64,000 bases of DNA from Adineta steineri (taxonomy: Eukaryota > Rotifera > Eurotatoria > Adinetida > Adinetidae): the NCBI GenBank assembly GCA_905250115.1, contig CAJNOI010000058.1, forward strand, positions 131,149-195,148, written 5' to 3'. How positions within the stretch are numbered: the stretch's first letter is position 1; each line of letters starts with the position of its first letter. Position numbers and translations under genes: made by a program. The notes below the pieces were generated by a model, which saw nothing but the letters and a program-made list of their open reading frames with translations, was not told the DNA's origin and ran no database searches. Positions 24,401 to 35,938 of this stretch are shown here, one piece after another.

Positions 24401-27400
24401 TAGTAGTTTTTGTTTGCACAATGCAAATTAGATCCTCTTTTTCTTTTTTTTCTTCACATATATATATATATAAATATATCAAATAGAGTAATCTTGCGTA
24501 ATAGCTACTACTCTTCGCATTAATGGGATGATGTGTGTGTGTGTGTGTCTAGTAGGGTGCAATTGTCAACAAAAATCGAATTAGTCTTTTATATTATGTA
24601 TTAACTTGAAAAGTAAACCACATTCGGATGAGTGATCATTTAAGGAACAATAGAGATGTCTAAATTCTTTTTCCTGAATTTCTTAATAATATTATTTCTC
24701 GTTGATATGATTAACAATTTAAATAATATATTGACATGACAAGGATATTGAATAATTTCATTTCGTATTTTTTTTTCTAGCTTTCGAAATAATTGTTATG
24801 TTTATCCATTGGATCATCATCATCATCATTCCCATTCACATATTCGTTGTAATTGTGATTCAGCAACAACATATAATGAACAAACAACAACAACATCAGC
24901 AACAAGACAATCAACACATTCACCATGTCCATTATTTAATAATTCCATATGTCGATTTAAAAAACGTAAAAATGATGAAAATTATTATCAAGAAAGAACA
25001 TTCTTTTCATGGAAAATAATTGCCATTATTCTTCTTTTCACAACATTATGTTTTTCAATATCAACTATTTATTTGTCAATCATGCGTTATTATCATCCAA
25101 CATTTCGAGAGATTAATTTAACACAATCAAAAACTCATCAACAAAATTTATTTTATGGTATGTAAAAAATTAATTGAAAAAAGTAAATTAAATTGTATAT
25201 ATATATTTCTTCAGGTAAAACTACACGTTTTATACGTATTGGTGATAAAATAAAAGAAACAATTGATTTACAATCAAGTGCACAATTACAGTTTTATATT
25301 GAACGAACAATATCAATACAATTTAATTTTACAGCTAATCGTGAAGCAAAATTTGGTAAGAGGAGAAAAGAATTTTTGTTGTTTATTAAAATCAAATTAT
25401 TATTTTCTTCTTCTTAGGTTTTTATGGTAAACGATCAAGTTCACCAAGTTTAACACAATTTGATTTTTTTCATCCATTCAATGGTAATATTCAACAACAT
25501 CATCTTGTACGTCGAAGTTCATTACAAAATTATACATCACAAAACTATTTAACAAATTCAAATGATGAACAATTAACCTTGTTATTCAATGAATTATTAA
25601 CAACAGGACTTTGGTATATAACAATAATAAATGATGGTCTATCAAAAGAAGATTATCAATTATATATTGATCAAATTAATGAAAAAAATGAACGTCTATG
25701 TTTAAATAATTGTAATAATCATGGTATTTGTAAACAAGGCGTTTGTATATGTCATCCATCATATACTGGATTGGATTGTTCAATTGGTAAAGAAAAGAAT
25801 ATTTTTTGTGAGTTTAAAGATGATCTTCTTCTTGTTTTTGTAGCACAATGTACAGATTTATGTAGTGGACATGGTGTTATTGAACATGGTCAATGTCGTT
25901 GTCAAGAAGGCTGGCATGGAACTGAATGTCAGCTAATGTTAAATCAATGTGAAATAGCAAATTGTAATAATCGAGGTTCTTGTGTTGCTGGCAAATGTAT
26001 TTGTCAAAATGGTTTTCAAGGAAAATTTTGTGAACAAAGTAAAAAAAACCGAATCTATTGTTTTGATAATCTTCAAAGTCATTTTATTTATGTAGTATCA
26101 TGTCAAAATACAAATTGTAGTAATCATGGAATATGTATTGAAGGAAAATGTCGTTGTTTTCATGGATATACAGATGATGATTGTTCAGTATTAATACAAT
26201 TACAATGTGATAATCAATGTTCAGGACATGGACGTTATATTGATTATCCGAAAGCAATGTGTATATGTGATAATAATTGGACAGGAGAAAATTGTTCTCA
26301 ATGTAAGATTTAATATTCATAAGAATAAATCTTTAATATTTTTTTGTTTTATAGTAAAATGTAATATTGATTGCGGTATTCATGGAAAATGTACAAATGA
26401 TAATAAAGATCAATGTCAATGTGATAACGGGTGGACAGGAGAAAATTGTATGAAAAAAATATGTTCACATTTATGTAAAAATTGTGATGATAATGGAATT
26501 TGTTTATGTGAAAATGGATTTAGTGGTCGATATTGTCAAATAGGTTAGTTCATTGAATTCAAGAAGAAGGAAAAAAAATACCCTACTTATTATAATGACA
26601 TGATTTTAGATGCTTGTTCAAATAATTGTAATGGACATGGTGAATGTAAAATGAATAAATGTATTTGTCATACAAATTGGTTTGGATCGGAATGTCAATT
26701 TACAATTGAAAATAATTGTAATGATCGATTGGATAATGATCATGGTTCGTAATTCATTTTTTTTTTCTATAAAAAAATTTCAAAATTAGTTCGAAGATTT
26801 TAATCATTCGCCTTGTATATAGATTGAATTAATTCATCTATCTTATCTTATAAAACATAGAGAGACTAGAGATATCAACCAGATGTATTAAAAAAATTAG
26901 CAACATATGTTGATAACCATATTTCTTTAGATGGTCTTATCGATTGTCTTGATCCGGATTGTTGTTCATCAAGTTTATGTCAATCAACAGAAGAATGTAT
27001 TTCAAGAACAAATGCGAAAGACATGTATGAAAAAAAAAATTTGAATAAATTAAGTTAAACAAAAAAAATGTTTTCCTGTAGATTATTACGACGTCAAGCA
27101 CCAAGTCCATCAGCTTCATTTTTTGAACGTATGCAATTTTTAATTCAAGAAGATGGACTTCAAACTTCATCAATTTACTCATCATTTAATGAAAGGTATT
27201 TAAATCGAGTTTATTTCTGTTTCTGTTTTTCTATGATTTATAAATACTTTCAGAGTATCGACATTCGATAAGAGGTGATTTTGTTGTTTTAAATTTTGTC
27301 TTGTAAAATATGTTCTTCACAAAAAAACTATTCTAGTTCAATTCCATATATATCTTTTTCTTTTCTAGACGAGCATCAGTTATTCGTGGACAAATTTTTT

Positions 27401-30400
27401 ATAAAAAATCTCTTCCACTCAATGGTGTTAAAGTTCAAGTATTTAATAATCCAAATCAAGGTTTTACAATATCAGATAAAGATGGAGTGTAAATGAAAAT
27501 TTTCTTTTTTCCTCTATCTTAAATTTTCTTTTTTAGTTTTAATTTATTAATCAATGGCGGAGGTTCAACACTTATTCAATTTATTCGACAACCTTTCAAA
27601 ACTAAACAATATGCATTTATTGTACCATGGAATACATTTCTTCATATTGGTTATATTTATCTCGATGAAACTATTGATAATAATCATTGTTATATAAATA
27701 TGTCGAATACTATTCAACCCAAATTATGGGATACTAGTCTTGATCGAACTTTTCTAAATAATAATCAATATGATTATGCATATACATTAGGTTCACAAAT
27801 AATTCGACAATCAATATCAATTGATAAATATGATTTACCAATAAAATTTATTTATTTAAGTTCATCAAGTACACGACGTTATCAATCAATATTAACAATT
27901 GTTTTAACTGATCAAGAAATTGATGATGAATTAATTGAAATACATTTAAGTATAAGTATTGAAGGAATTTATTTTCGAAAGAAATTTTCTGCACAAACAA
28001 ATTTAATCTATGAATATGAATGGTCAAGAAGAAATGCTTATGAACAGAATGTACATGGTTTAGCTGAAGCAATAGTTTCAATTGGATATGAATATATGAA
28101 TTGTACTCAAATTGTTTGGTATAGAAAATCAGTCAAAATGACCGGACAAGATATTCCAACAGCAAATGTTGGTGGATGGACATTTGATGTTCATCATAAA
28201 TTAAACATACAAACAAGTATTCTTCATAAAGGTGATGGAACAAATATGTTACTTACAGATTCTCCTCTTCAATTTTCAACATTAATGGGTATTCGTGATC
28301 AATCACGTTCAATTGATTGTCAACAATGTCATGAAAATCAAGCAATATTAACGAAATTACTTAATCCAACTAGTTTAACTGTTAGTAATGATGGTACAAT
28401 TTATATTGGTGATTTAAATATCATTTGGATGTATCAATTAACAACTGGTTTAGTTAAACCTGTACTTGAATTAAATGAACAATATACATATAAATATTAT
28501 TTAAGTACGGATCCAGTTGATGGTCGTTTGTATATATCGGATTATTATCGTCGACAGATAATACGTTTGATAAAAACTGATTCAATTGAAAATCTTAAAG
28601 AAAATTATGAAATTGTTATTGGTGATGGACAATATTGTACAATAGATTTAATTCATAATATAACATGTGGTGATGAACAATTAGCAAAAGATGTTTCATT
28701 ATCATATCCAAAAGGTTTAACAATTGATCGTTATGGAACGATTTATTTTATTGATGGACAACGTATAAGAAAATTAAGTATTGATAATAGTCGTGTTACA
28801 AATCTTGTTGGTTCATTTGAATATCAAATTGATTATCAAAGAGAATTATCATGTAATCGAACTTATCCACTCGATCAGGTTTGAATTTCAAAAAACAAAA
28901 CCAAATCTTGTTTTATTTACTTCTTTTGTTTTTTAGTTTAAACTTTATAATCCAACAACATTACATATTCATCCACTTGATGGTGATTTATATGTTCTTG
29001 ATGATATGTATTTATATCGTATACGAATAAATTTAAATCTTATTGAAATTATTCTTGGTCAATCATTGAATTGTTTAAATCAAGAAAATTTTATTCAATT
29101 AAATAATCCAATTGATTTTTCATTTAATTATCAAGGAGATCTATTTCTATTAGAAAAATCCAAATCATTCATTCGTGTATTACGTTCATCAAATAATCAA
29201 CTAGAAAATTTAAATTTAAATTCGAAAAATTTAAAATTAAACTTTTTTTCAATTATTAATTATCCAGATGGTTCGATTATATTAGCAAATACTGCTACAA
29301 AAGAAATCTTTAAATTAAAATCAATTTCATTAACTAATGAAGATGAACAAACAAATGGTTTAAATATACAATCAATGGATAAAAATGAAATATATGTTTT
29401 CAATCGTGTAGGACAACATAGATCTACTATTGATGCATTAACAGGTTAGAACAATTGATTTTCATATACTTTACGAGATACTAGGATTTTCGACTTTTGG
29501 CAGTGGCGAATGTCCGTGAGATGTATTCGCGAGAGTTCAACGGATATTCGCTGACTGGCAGAAACCCAGCAGTATCTTGGCCAATGTTTTATCCCGATTC
29601 ATTCGTTCGGATGGGCGCCGCCTACCAGCCCTTTATTTGAATCTCGCTTTTTAGGTGGGCGCCCTGAAAATTCTGAGAGGGGGCACCGCCTATCAGTCCG
29701 TAATTTAAGTTTCGCTTTTTGGGTGGGCGAAATGGAAACTCCAGATGGGCGCCGTCCACCCGCTAGATGAAACACTGGCCCTGCCGAAATTTATATAAAC
29801 TCATAAATAGTCAATCATTCATTAACAGATTCTGTTCTCTTCTATTATACTGTATTTTCTTTATTATTTATAGGTGAAATAATTTTTAATTTTACATATG
29901 ATTCTCCACAAAATGCTTATGGTAAATTGGAATCGATAAACTATCGTAATGGTAAAAGTTTATTACTTAAATATGATTATGCCATGCGTATCAATGATAT
30001 TATTCAAATGCCAATTGGAAATAAATTAAAAGTAAATTTATTTATTTTGTTTTTTCTTATTTAATTCGAATTTAAATTTAGATTGATTTTTCGAAACAAA
30101 AATTTCTATCGAATATTGTTGATATGAATGGTTTATCGACACAATTTCAATATGATAATGGTTTATTAATATCAATTATAAAAAATAATCTTATTAGACT
30201 TCATTTTATTTATGATAAAGCTGGACATATTCAAAAAGTAAAAATTTTTTCTTAAATTAAAATTTTAAACAAAAATATTTCTTATTAGATTATTCATGAT
30301 GATGGTTATTTTAATGAATTAATACCATCTGCAAATAATTCATTCTATCGAATAGACATTCTTAATCCAAATGGTAATCGAACATATTTAATAAATAAAT

Positions 30401-33400
30401 CCACACGAATTCAATTAAAAAGTAAATTAACAAAAACAATAAAAATCTTTTTTTTCTATAATTACTTTCTTTTAAGATAATAAACGTCGATTAATCCGTC
30501 AAGATCTATCAAATTCTTCAATAGTAATGTCAGAATTAAATCCATCTTTAAAATTAATTACAAGTTCAACAATGACAAATCGCCATCAAATAATTGAATT
30601 CAATTCTACATATCATTTTTCGAATTCATTAATTTATAATAATGAACAAATAAATTCTTGGCATTTGAAAGTAATTTGTTTTCTTATTTATATATATACA
30701 AATATTTTATGAATTAATTATTTATTTAGATAAATAATAATTTGATTTTAACAATATCATTCGATCATTTCGAAAGAAAATTTGCTCTTGAAGATTATAA
30801 ACAAAATGAAATATTAACAATGACTTATTCGGATAAATACCGTTTAATTCAAATAAATTCTCGCGGATTCCTACCAATTATTTATACATATAGAGATAAT
30901 GATCAAAAATTATCAAGTTGGAAAATCGGATCATATTATGAAGAATTTTTATATGATACAAAAGGACGTTTAATTGAAATACAACGATCGAATGAATTAG
31001 CGTCGATTAAATATAGTTATGGACATGGAGAACAAGTAAGTTTAAATAGATTTTGATAATCATTTCAACAGTTTCAAAAAAGGCAATCGGACAAAATTAG
31101 AGCTCCGCGACCCTTCGCTACTAGAGAGAAAGTATTACCGGTACATTCGCTCGGATAGTGGAGGCGGCTATAGGACACCAGTTATTATCATGTTAGAATT
31201 TTCATAAGATTTACAAAACGCTTGTCAGCACAACCCTGTTGAGGCTAAAAATGTGGAACTTACGTACGTTCGTATCAGAGGCACCAGATGACCTTCCCGT
31301 ATTTTTGATAGAAAATATATTTTTTAACATTGAAACTTCTTGGCAGTTGCTAAGGCCTGTAATAAGGACAGGAGAGGGGAGCTGGAAAACTTAGAACTTA
31401 CATTTCCGATTTTCGTGCACTCCGCTAAACTAACTGAATTATATAATATTATCTCAATTTATTTAGCCTGTTGGTATTACATACGGTTCTCAATCAAATG
31501 TTATGTTACGTAAAGATTCAACAGGAAGTATAACTGGTATAATAATGCCAAATCAAGCTGAACATACTCTTGAATATCGAACATATTTCAATGGTTATCG
31601 TTTAATTTATTCTGGTTTACATACACAAATCTGGGAATATGATTCACAATCAAATCTTCGACGAATTTATTTTCCATTCCATCGTCTTTTAACATATAAA
31701 TATGATGAATATAATCGTTTAATCTATTCATTTTCTGATGGTTGTAAAACATCATATGAATATTCGAAATTAAGTAAACAAATTCGTATGGAATATCCAC
31801 GTGGACAAGTTCATGAACAAATCTATGAATACAATAATAATTCAATTCTTAAACATTATATTAGTTCGTATAAAGATAAAAATTCTTATCTAATTGTCTA
31901 TATTAAATATTTATCTATCCATTCATTTGAATTACGTTTAATATTTTCAAAAGAATTTCATTTAAAATTTCTTGAAAATTATTCAACAAATATTCAATCA
32001 AATTATACATTAAATTATCATGAAAATTTCGGATATTTACAATCAAATTCATTTATACGTTTAACCTATCCAACAAATTCGGAATGTTTTATTAAAGATT
32101 ATTCAAATTCCTTGACTATATCGAAACATATTGATGAATATAAACGTTTAAAAGAAATCAATTTAAATTCAAAAAATCAAAAACGTTTAATTATTGAATT
32201 TATTTATAATAATAAACAATTTATATTAGAACAAATCAAAATCTCATTAAACGAACTGGAAAAATATACTTATACATATGAATATGATTCTTTAAAACGA
32301 TTAATAAATATAAAAAAGAATGGAATAATATTAGATATATATCAATATGATTTAAATAATAATTTAAATTCAACAAAACAGTATCAATCGATTCAATATA
32401 ACCAATGGAATCAAATACAACAAATAATTCTCAATGATAATCAAACATTAAATTATAAATATGATAAAAATGGATTTTTACATTTAATATCAAATAATAA
32501 ATTATATTTATTTAATTCATTAGGTTTATTAATTAAATATAAATCAAATCAATTGATTATTAATTATATCTATGATAATGAACAACGTTTAATTATTAAA
32601 TCTTATCCATTAACAGGTTATTACATACAATTTATTTATGGTAATCAACAGGAGAATCGATTAATAACACATATATATAATTCACAATTGAAATTTTTAA
32701 CAACGATTTATTATGATAATAAAAATCATTTAATTGGTTTTGAACAAAATGAAAAGAAATTTTTTATTTTAACTGATCAAATGGGTTCACCATTGTTTAT
32801 TTATGATGATAATGGATTATTAATACAAGAAAAATTTTATGGTTTATATGGAAGAAGTTTAATTGAAAAAAATTATCAAGAAAAAAAATTCTTTCCATTT
32901 GGTTATGCTGGATTATTAATTGATGAAGATTTAAATTGCGCATTTGAAAAAACCAATGGAAAATTATTTGATATTAATCTTGGAAGATATTTAGTACCAA
33001 ATTTTCCTTTAACATGGATGAATAAACAAACATATTTACCGACTATTAAAAATCCATTAGATGATATGAATTTATATAAAATTAATGACGAAATTTATAA
33101 TGTCAATGAAATTATTTTTCAAAGATTATCTCATAATGGTAAGATTTTATTTGCGAATGTAGAAAGGGCTCCTAAGTGAAATATAGGCAAGAGTATGCCC
33201 TTCCTTGAAGTATTGTTCTAATAGTGTGACATGAGCAATCAGTATTTTATCTAGGTTTCGGATGGGCGGCATTTATCCAGCGCCCACTAGGATTATCTCG
33301 AAGTATACAGCTACTGTATTTTTCGAATGGGCGATTCGAATCTTTGGATGGGCGACGCCCACCCACTGGATAAGACACTGTGGGTATTGAAATCGTAAAG

Positions 33401-34731
33401 TTTTGATATTGAGAATCAGAATAATGAATGATATGGTTTCTACAAAGAAGCAATCAACTATTAAAAAGATTTTCTTTGTCGAATATTTCATTATATCAAG
33501 AGAGAACTTATTATTCGCAACATTAATGCTCAATGTCTTTATTCCTAACTTAAAAGCTTCATTTTATCTATGTCTGAGTGTTCACTAATGATTCAATGTA
33601 TTAACGTTAAAATAATAAAATCCTTTCAAGTTCAATCCCTAGACATTTTCTCACTTCACTGTACTCTCTATATTAAAACCACACATAGTATAACCATTCA
33701 AGTGAAAATACTTTCTATATATAGACTACATTGTTCTTTGTGGTTTTTAATTGAACAGAAGAAGAACGACATAGATATTCAGAAGAATTAATATTAGCAT
33801 ATTGAAAATATAGAGGTTGTCGAATTTCGTCAGTGTGTTATTCAGGTTTCGGGTGGGCGCCGCTCATTCGCTAGATAAGATACCAGCGAAAATAGGTTCC
33901 TGGCTAATAATAGTAAATAGTTTTCCTTTATAAAAATATCTTTATATATTTTTAGACATACTTAATCAATTACAAAATCTTAATTATGATTTTTCGAATT
34001 TATTTGATTCAATACTATCATCATCATATGTTAATAATCAAAATAATATATTTGAAAAAGATTCATTCTTATACACATCATTTTTCTCATATTTTAATGA
34101 TTATTATTCAATATCTTATCCAAATCAATTTACATATTCAATTGCTCATATGCAAAATGAAAATGATTTTTGGATAAATCGTACATTATCAAGGAAAAAT
34201 TCTTCAAATCAAATTGAATTTTTTTCATTTACATCTTATGATGAAGTATTTTCTCGACTGTTTAATCAATCATATATAATTCCATATCGTAAACAAAATG
34301 ATATATATTTTCTTCAAAATTTAACACATTTTCAACAATTAAAATCTTATCTCAATCAACCATTATTACGTCAATTTAAAATCAATATAAGATATCAAAC
34401 AACAAAAGATAATCTTATTGATATGGATTTAATTATAAGTAATACAACAATATTTCATATTAAATTTGGTTCAACATATGATGAAGAATATCAACGACTT
34501 ATTGAATATAATTTATCACAAATGATAACTAATGTTTGGCAATATGAACGAACATATTTGATGGAAAATGCTCGTTTATATTATTTATATACTTGGTCAC
34601 AAAATGAAATTGATGAATTAATAAGTAATGGTTATTTAACAAATTATACAATTGTTTATCGTTATGATCCATTGATTTATCCCGAAATAATTGATGATCC
34701 AACAAATTTTATGTTTAAAATGAAAACATAA
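18441..34731 (+). CDS. Teneurin (type II transmembrane adhesion receptor)
   Basis: Coding exons: 18441-18588, 19902-20243, 22231-22569, 23722-23899, 24309-24380, 24781-25157, 25215-25355, 25418-25786, 25844-26038, 26096-26302, 26355-26543, 26610-26744, 26931-27024, 27082-27195, 27369-27488, 27537-28878, 28937-29444, 29874-30031, 30082-30237, 30289-30421, 30477-30670, 30730-31035, 31467-33138, 33956-34731. They join in phase to about 2754 aa, the normal teneurin size. Seen: a Ser/Pro/His-rich cytoplasmic region; one membrane helix at about 438-461; eight EGF repeats at about 627-897; DNDHDGLIDCLDPDCC after them; an NHL-like propeller from about 1280; a long YD/Rhs shell; and a C-terminal segment with ENARLYYLYTWSQNEIDEL like the family's ABD. 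EGF2 and EGF5 lack one Cys (GVI and GRY replace GxC), as in other teneurins, where the partner Cys makes disulfide dimers. Known role: neuronal and trans-cellular adhesion, binding latrophilins. The long introns lie mostly in the cytoplasmic part. Confidence 0.95.
20244..22230 (+). other. Large teneurin intron
   Basis: 1987 nt between cytoplasmic-domain exons. The flanking introns 18589-19901 and 22570-23721 are also over 1.1 kb, while those in the extracellular part are mostly about 50-100 nt. It contains purine-rich stretches (21500-21540 and 21640-21740). Several short open frames lack splice support. Regulatory content is possible, but nothing specific was recognised. Confidence 0.5.
29495..29564. 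repeat. Short foldback repeat in teneurin intron
   Basis: The left arm (29495-29516, TTTTGGCAGTGGCGAATGTC...) and right arm (29541-29564) are near-perfect reverse complements: the right arm, reverse-complemented, reads TTTCTGCCAGTCAGCGAATA... The arms are about 22-24 nt with a 24-nt loop. Confidence 0.65.
29582..29777. mobile_element. Candidate MITE copy 1 (GGGTGGGCGCC family)
   Basis: The left end (CAATGTTTTATCCCGATTC) leads into GGATGGGCGCCGCC, and the right end reads CCACCCGCTAGATGAAACACTG. The ends resemble those of the elements at 33240 and 33831. GGTGGGCG motifs recur four times inside. It is much more GC-rich than the surrounding intron (29445-29873). No clear target-site duplication was seen. 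Confidence 0.5.
31036..31466 (+). other. Enlarged teneurin intron of atypical composition
   Basis: 431 nt in a region where introns are about 50 nt. The middle (about 31085-31430) is more GC-rich, for example AGAGCTCCGCGACCCTTCGC, and holds two similar stretches around GAACTTACGTACGTTCG and GAACTTACATTTCCGATTTT. No frame continues the protein. It is probably an inserted repeat fragment. Confidence 0.4.
33240..33380. mobile_element. Candidate MITE copy 2 (GGGTGGGCGCC family)
   Basis: A 141-bp element in the last teneurin intron. The left end is CAGTATTTTATCTAGGTTTC followed by GGATGGGCGG; the right end is GCCCACCCACTGGATAAGAC then ACTG. The ends are inverted relative to each other (CAGTrTyTTATC type). 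The flanking 8-mers TGAGCAAT and TGGGTATT match at five of eight positions, at best a decayed target duplication. Confidence 0.55.
33831..33886. mobile_element. Candidate MITE copy 3, minimal hairpin
   Basis: A 56-bp copy in the same intron as copy 2. It starts CAGTGTGTTATTCAGGTTTC, then GGGTGGGCGCCG, and ends CTAGATAAGATACCAG. It is almost only the two ends of the family joined together, so it folds as a hairpin. Confidence 0.5.
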
Positions 34732-35210
34732 ATAAAAAAAGAAACTTTTTTTTTATTTTAATTAATTTTTCACCGGTGATTTCAATTAAATAAAAGCAAA
34801 ATCATTGGAAATGTATAATTAAATGTATTGAAACCTTCGATGTCTGATAATTATTATTCATTGATTTGAAAAAAATCAATCATTTTGATAGATGAAAAAC
34901 TAGACTCAGGGTTGAATGTTATTTATTTATTTTTTTCTCTCTCTTGATTTTCACTGTGCTTAGAATTTCTCTGTATGTACGCGTGTGTGTATCGTTTTTT
35001 GATAATCTTTCTTTTCTTTGGTTTTTTGTTCGATTCGCTTTTTTCTTTTTTTAATAAATAAAAATTATGGGTTGTATGTATACATACATTTGAAATTTCT
35101 TGTTATATTTAATCTGTTGAATTAAAAACTGCGTGTCTAGACATATTGTGTTTACGGAACTTTGAACAAATATTTATGAAAGATATGTGCCAACTAGATT
35201 ACTTTGTTAG

Positions 35211-35510
35211 GGTTTATAACTCGGGATTCTAGATTTTTGCCAACTAACACTTTCGCCAATGAGTGAAAGTTCAGTGCGCTTTCGCCAACATATTTATGGA
35301 CAATTCGCCAGTATCATTATGAGATTACACATGTATGAAAATAGTTCCTGGTAACTATATTAAAGAGTTCGCACTAAAGTATGCTTATTAGGTCAAGTTT
35401 TCACATGCATTTTATACTAATCTTATGTTATTATAGTTGAAGAGTGTCCATTGCGATTTCGCCGATAACGAATGACCTATTGGCGAAGAGATAGTAAGCC
35501 TTATAACTAT
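35211..35510. repeat. Degenerate TTCGCCA repeat region
   Basis: TTCGCCA or its complement TGGCGAA occurs at least five times, near 35252, 35281, 35313, 35458 (as TTCGCCG) and 35480 (inverted). TTATAAC flanks the region near 35214 and 35500. The arrangement suggests a decayed repeat or foldback element; its ends are not clear. Confidence 0.4.
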
Positions 35511-35574
35511 GTCGTTTTATTTTTAATATTTAAAAACGATAATGTTTCTTTTCTAATCTCAAAATATGTACAAG

Positions 35575-35938
35575 CCCAGGTCAACCAATCCAAAGTTGGA
35601 TCCGATCTGCTCCTATAACATCCGATCATCCGATAGGATCCCTGGCGACGGATTTGCATTGGATTCCGTCATTAAGTTTTTAGTCACTTGCTGCAAATTT
35701 GATGAGCGACGTTTTTAGCTATTTTCTATGATGGCCTTATGGTCACCTGTCGGATCCGTCTAGATCCGTTTGTTGGAAATTGTGAGATCCGATGTTGGAT
35801 CCGATGGGATCCGAACACGACGGAATCCGAAATGAATCCGTCACCAGAAATCCTATCGGATTTTATCGGATCGTCGGATTCCGATAGAATTCGGCATAGG
35901 ATCCGATCGGATCCGAGTAGTGAATTGGTGAACCTGGG
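35575..35938. mobile_element. GGATCCGAT-rich inverted-repeat element
   Basis: A 364-bp element. The left end is CCCAGGTCAACCAATC; the right end, reverse-complemented, is CCCAGGTTCACCAATTC. Both are followed inward by GGATCCGATC-type sequence. The interior is packed with GGATCC, CCGAT and CGGAT words in both orientations, and its GC content stands out against the AT-rich flanks. It carries no coding frame for a transposase, so it would be a non-autonomous element. No convincing target-site duplication was seen. Confidence 0.6.

Noticed and set aside
26039..26095. Retained 57-nt frames between EGF repeats of teneurin (also 25787-25843)
   Set aside because: Both are in-frame, but they have GT-AG ends, T-rich acceptors and break EGF spacing, so they are introns.
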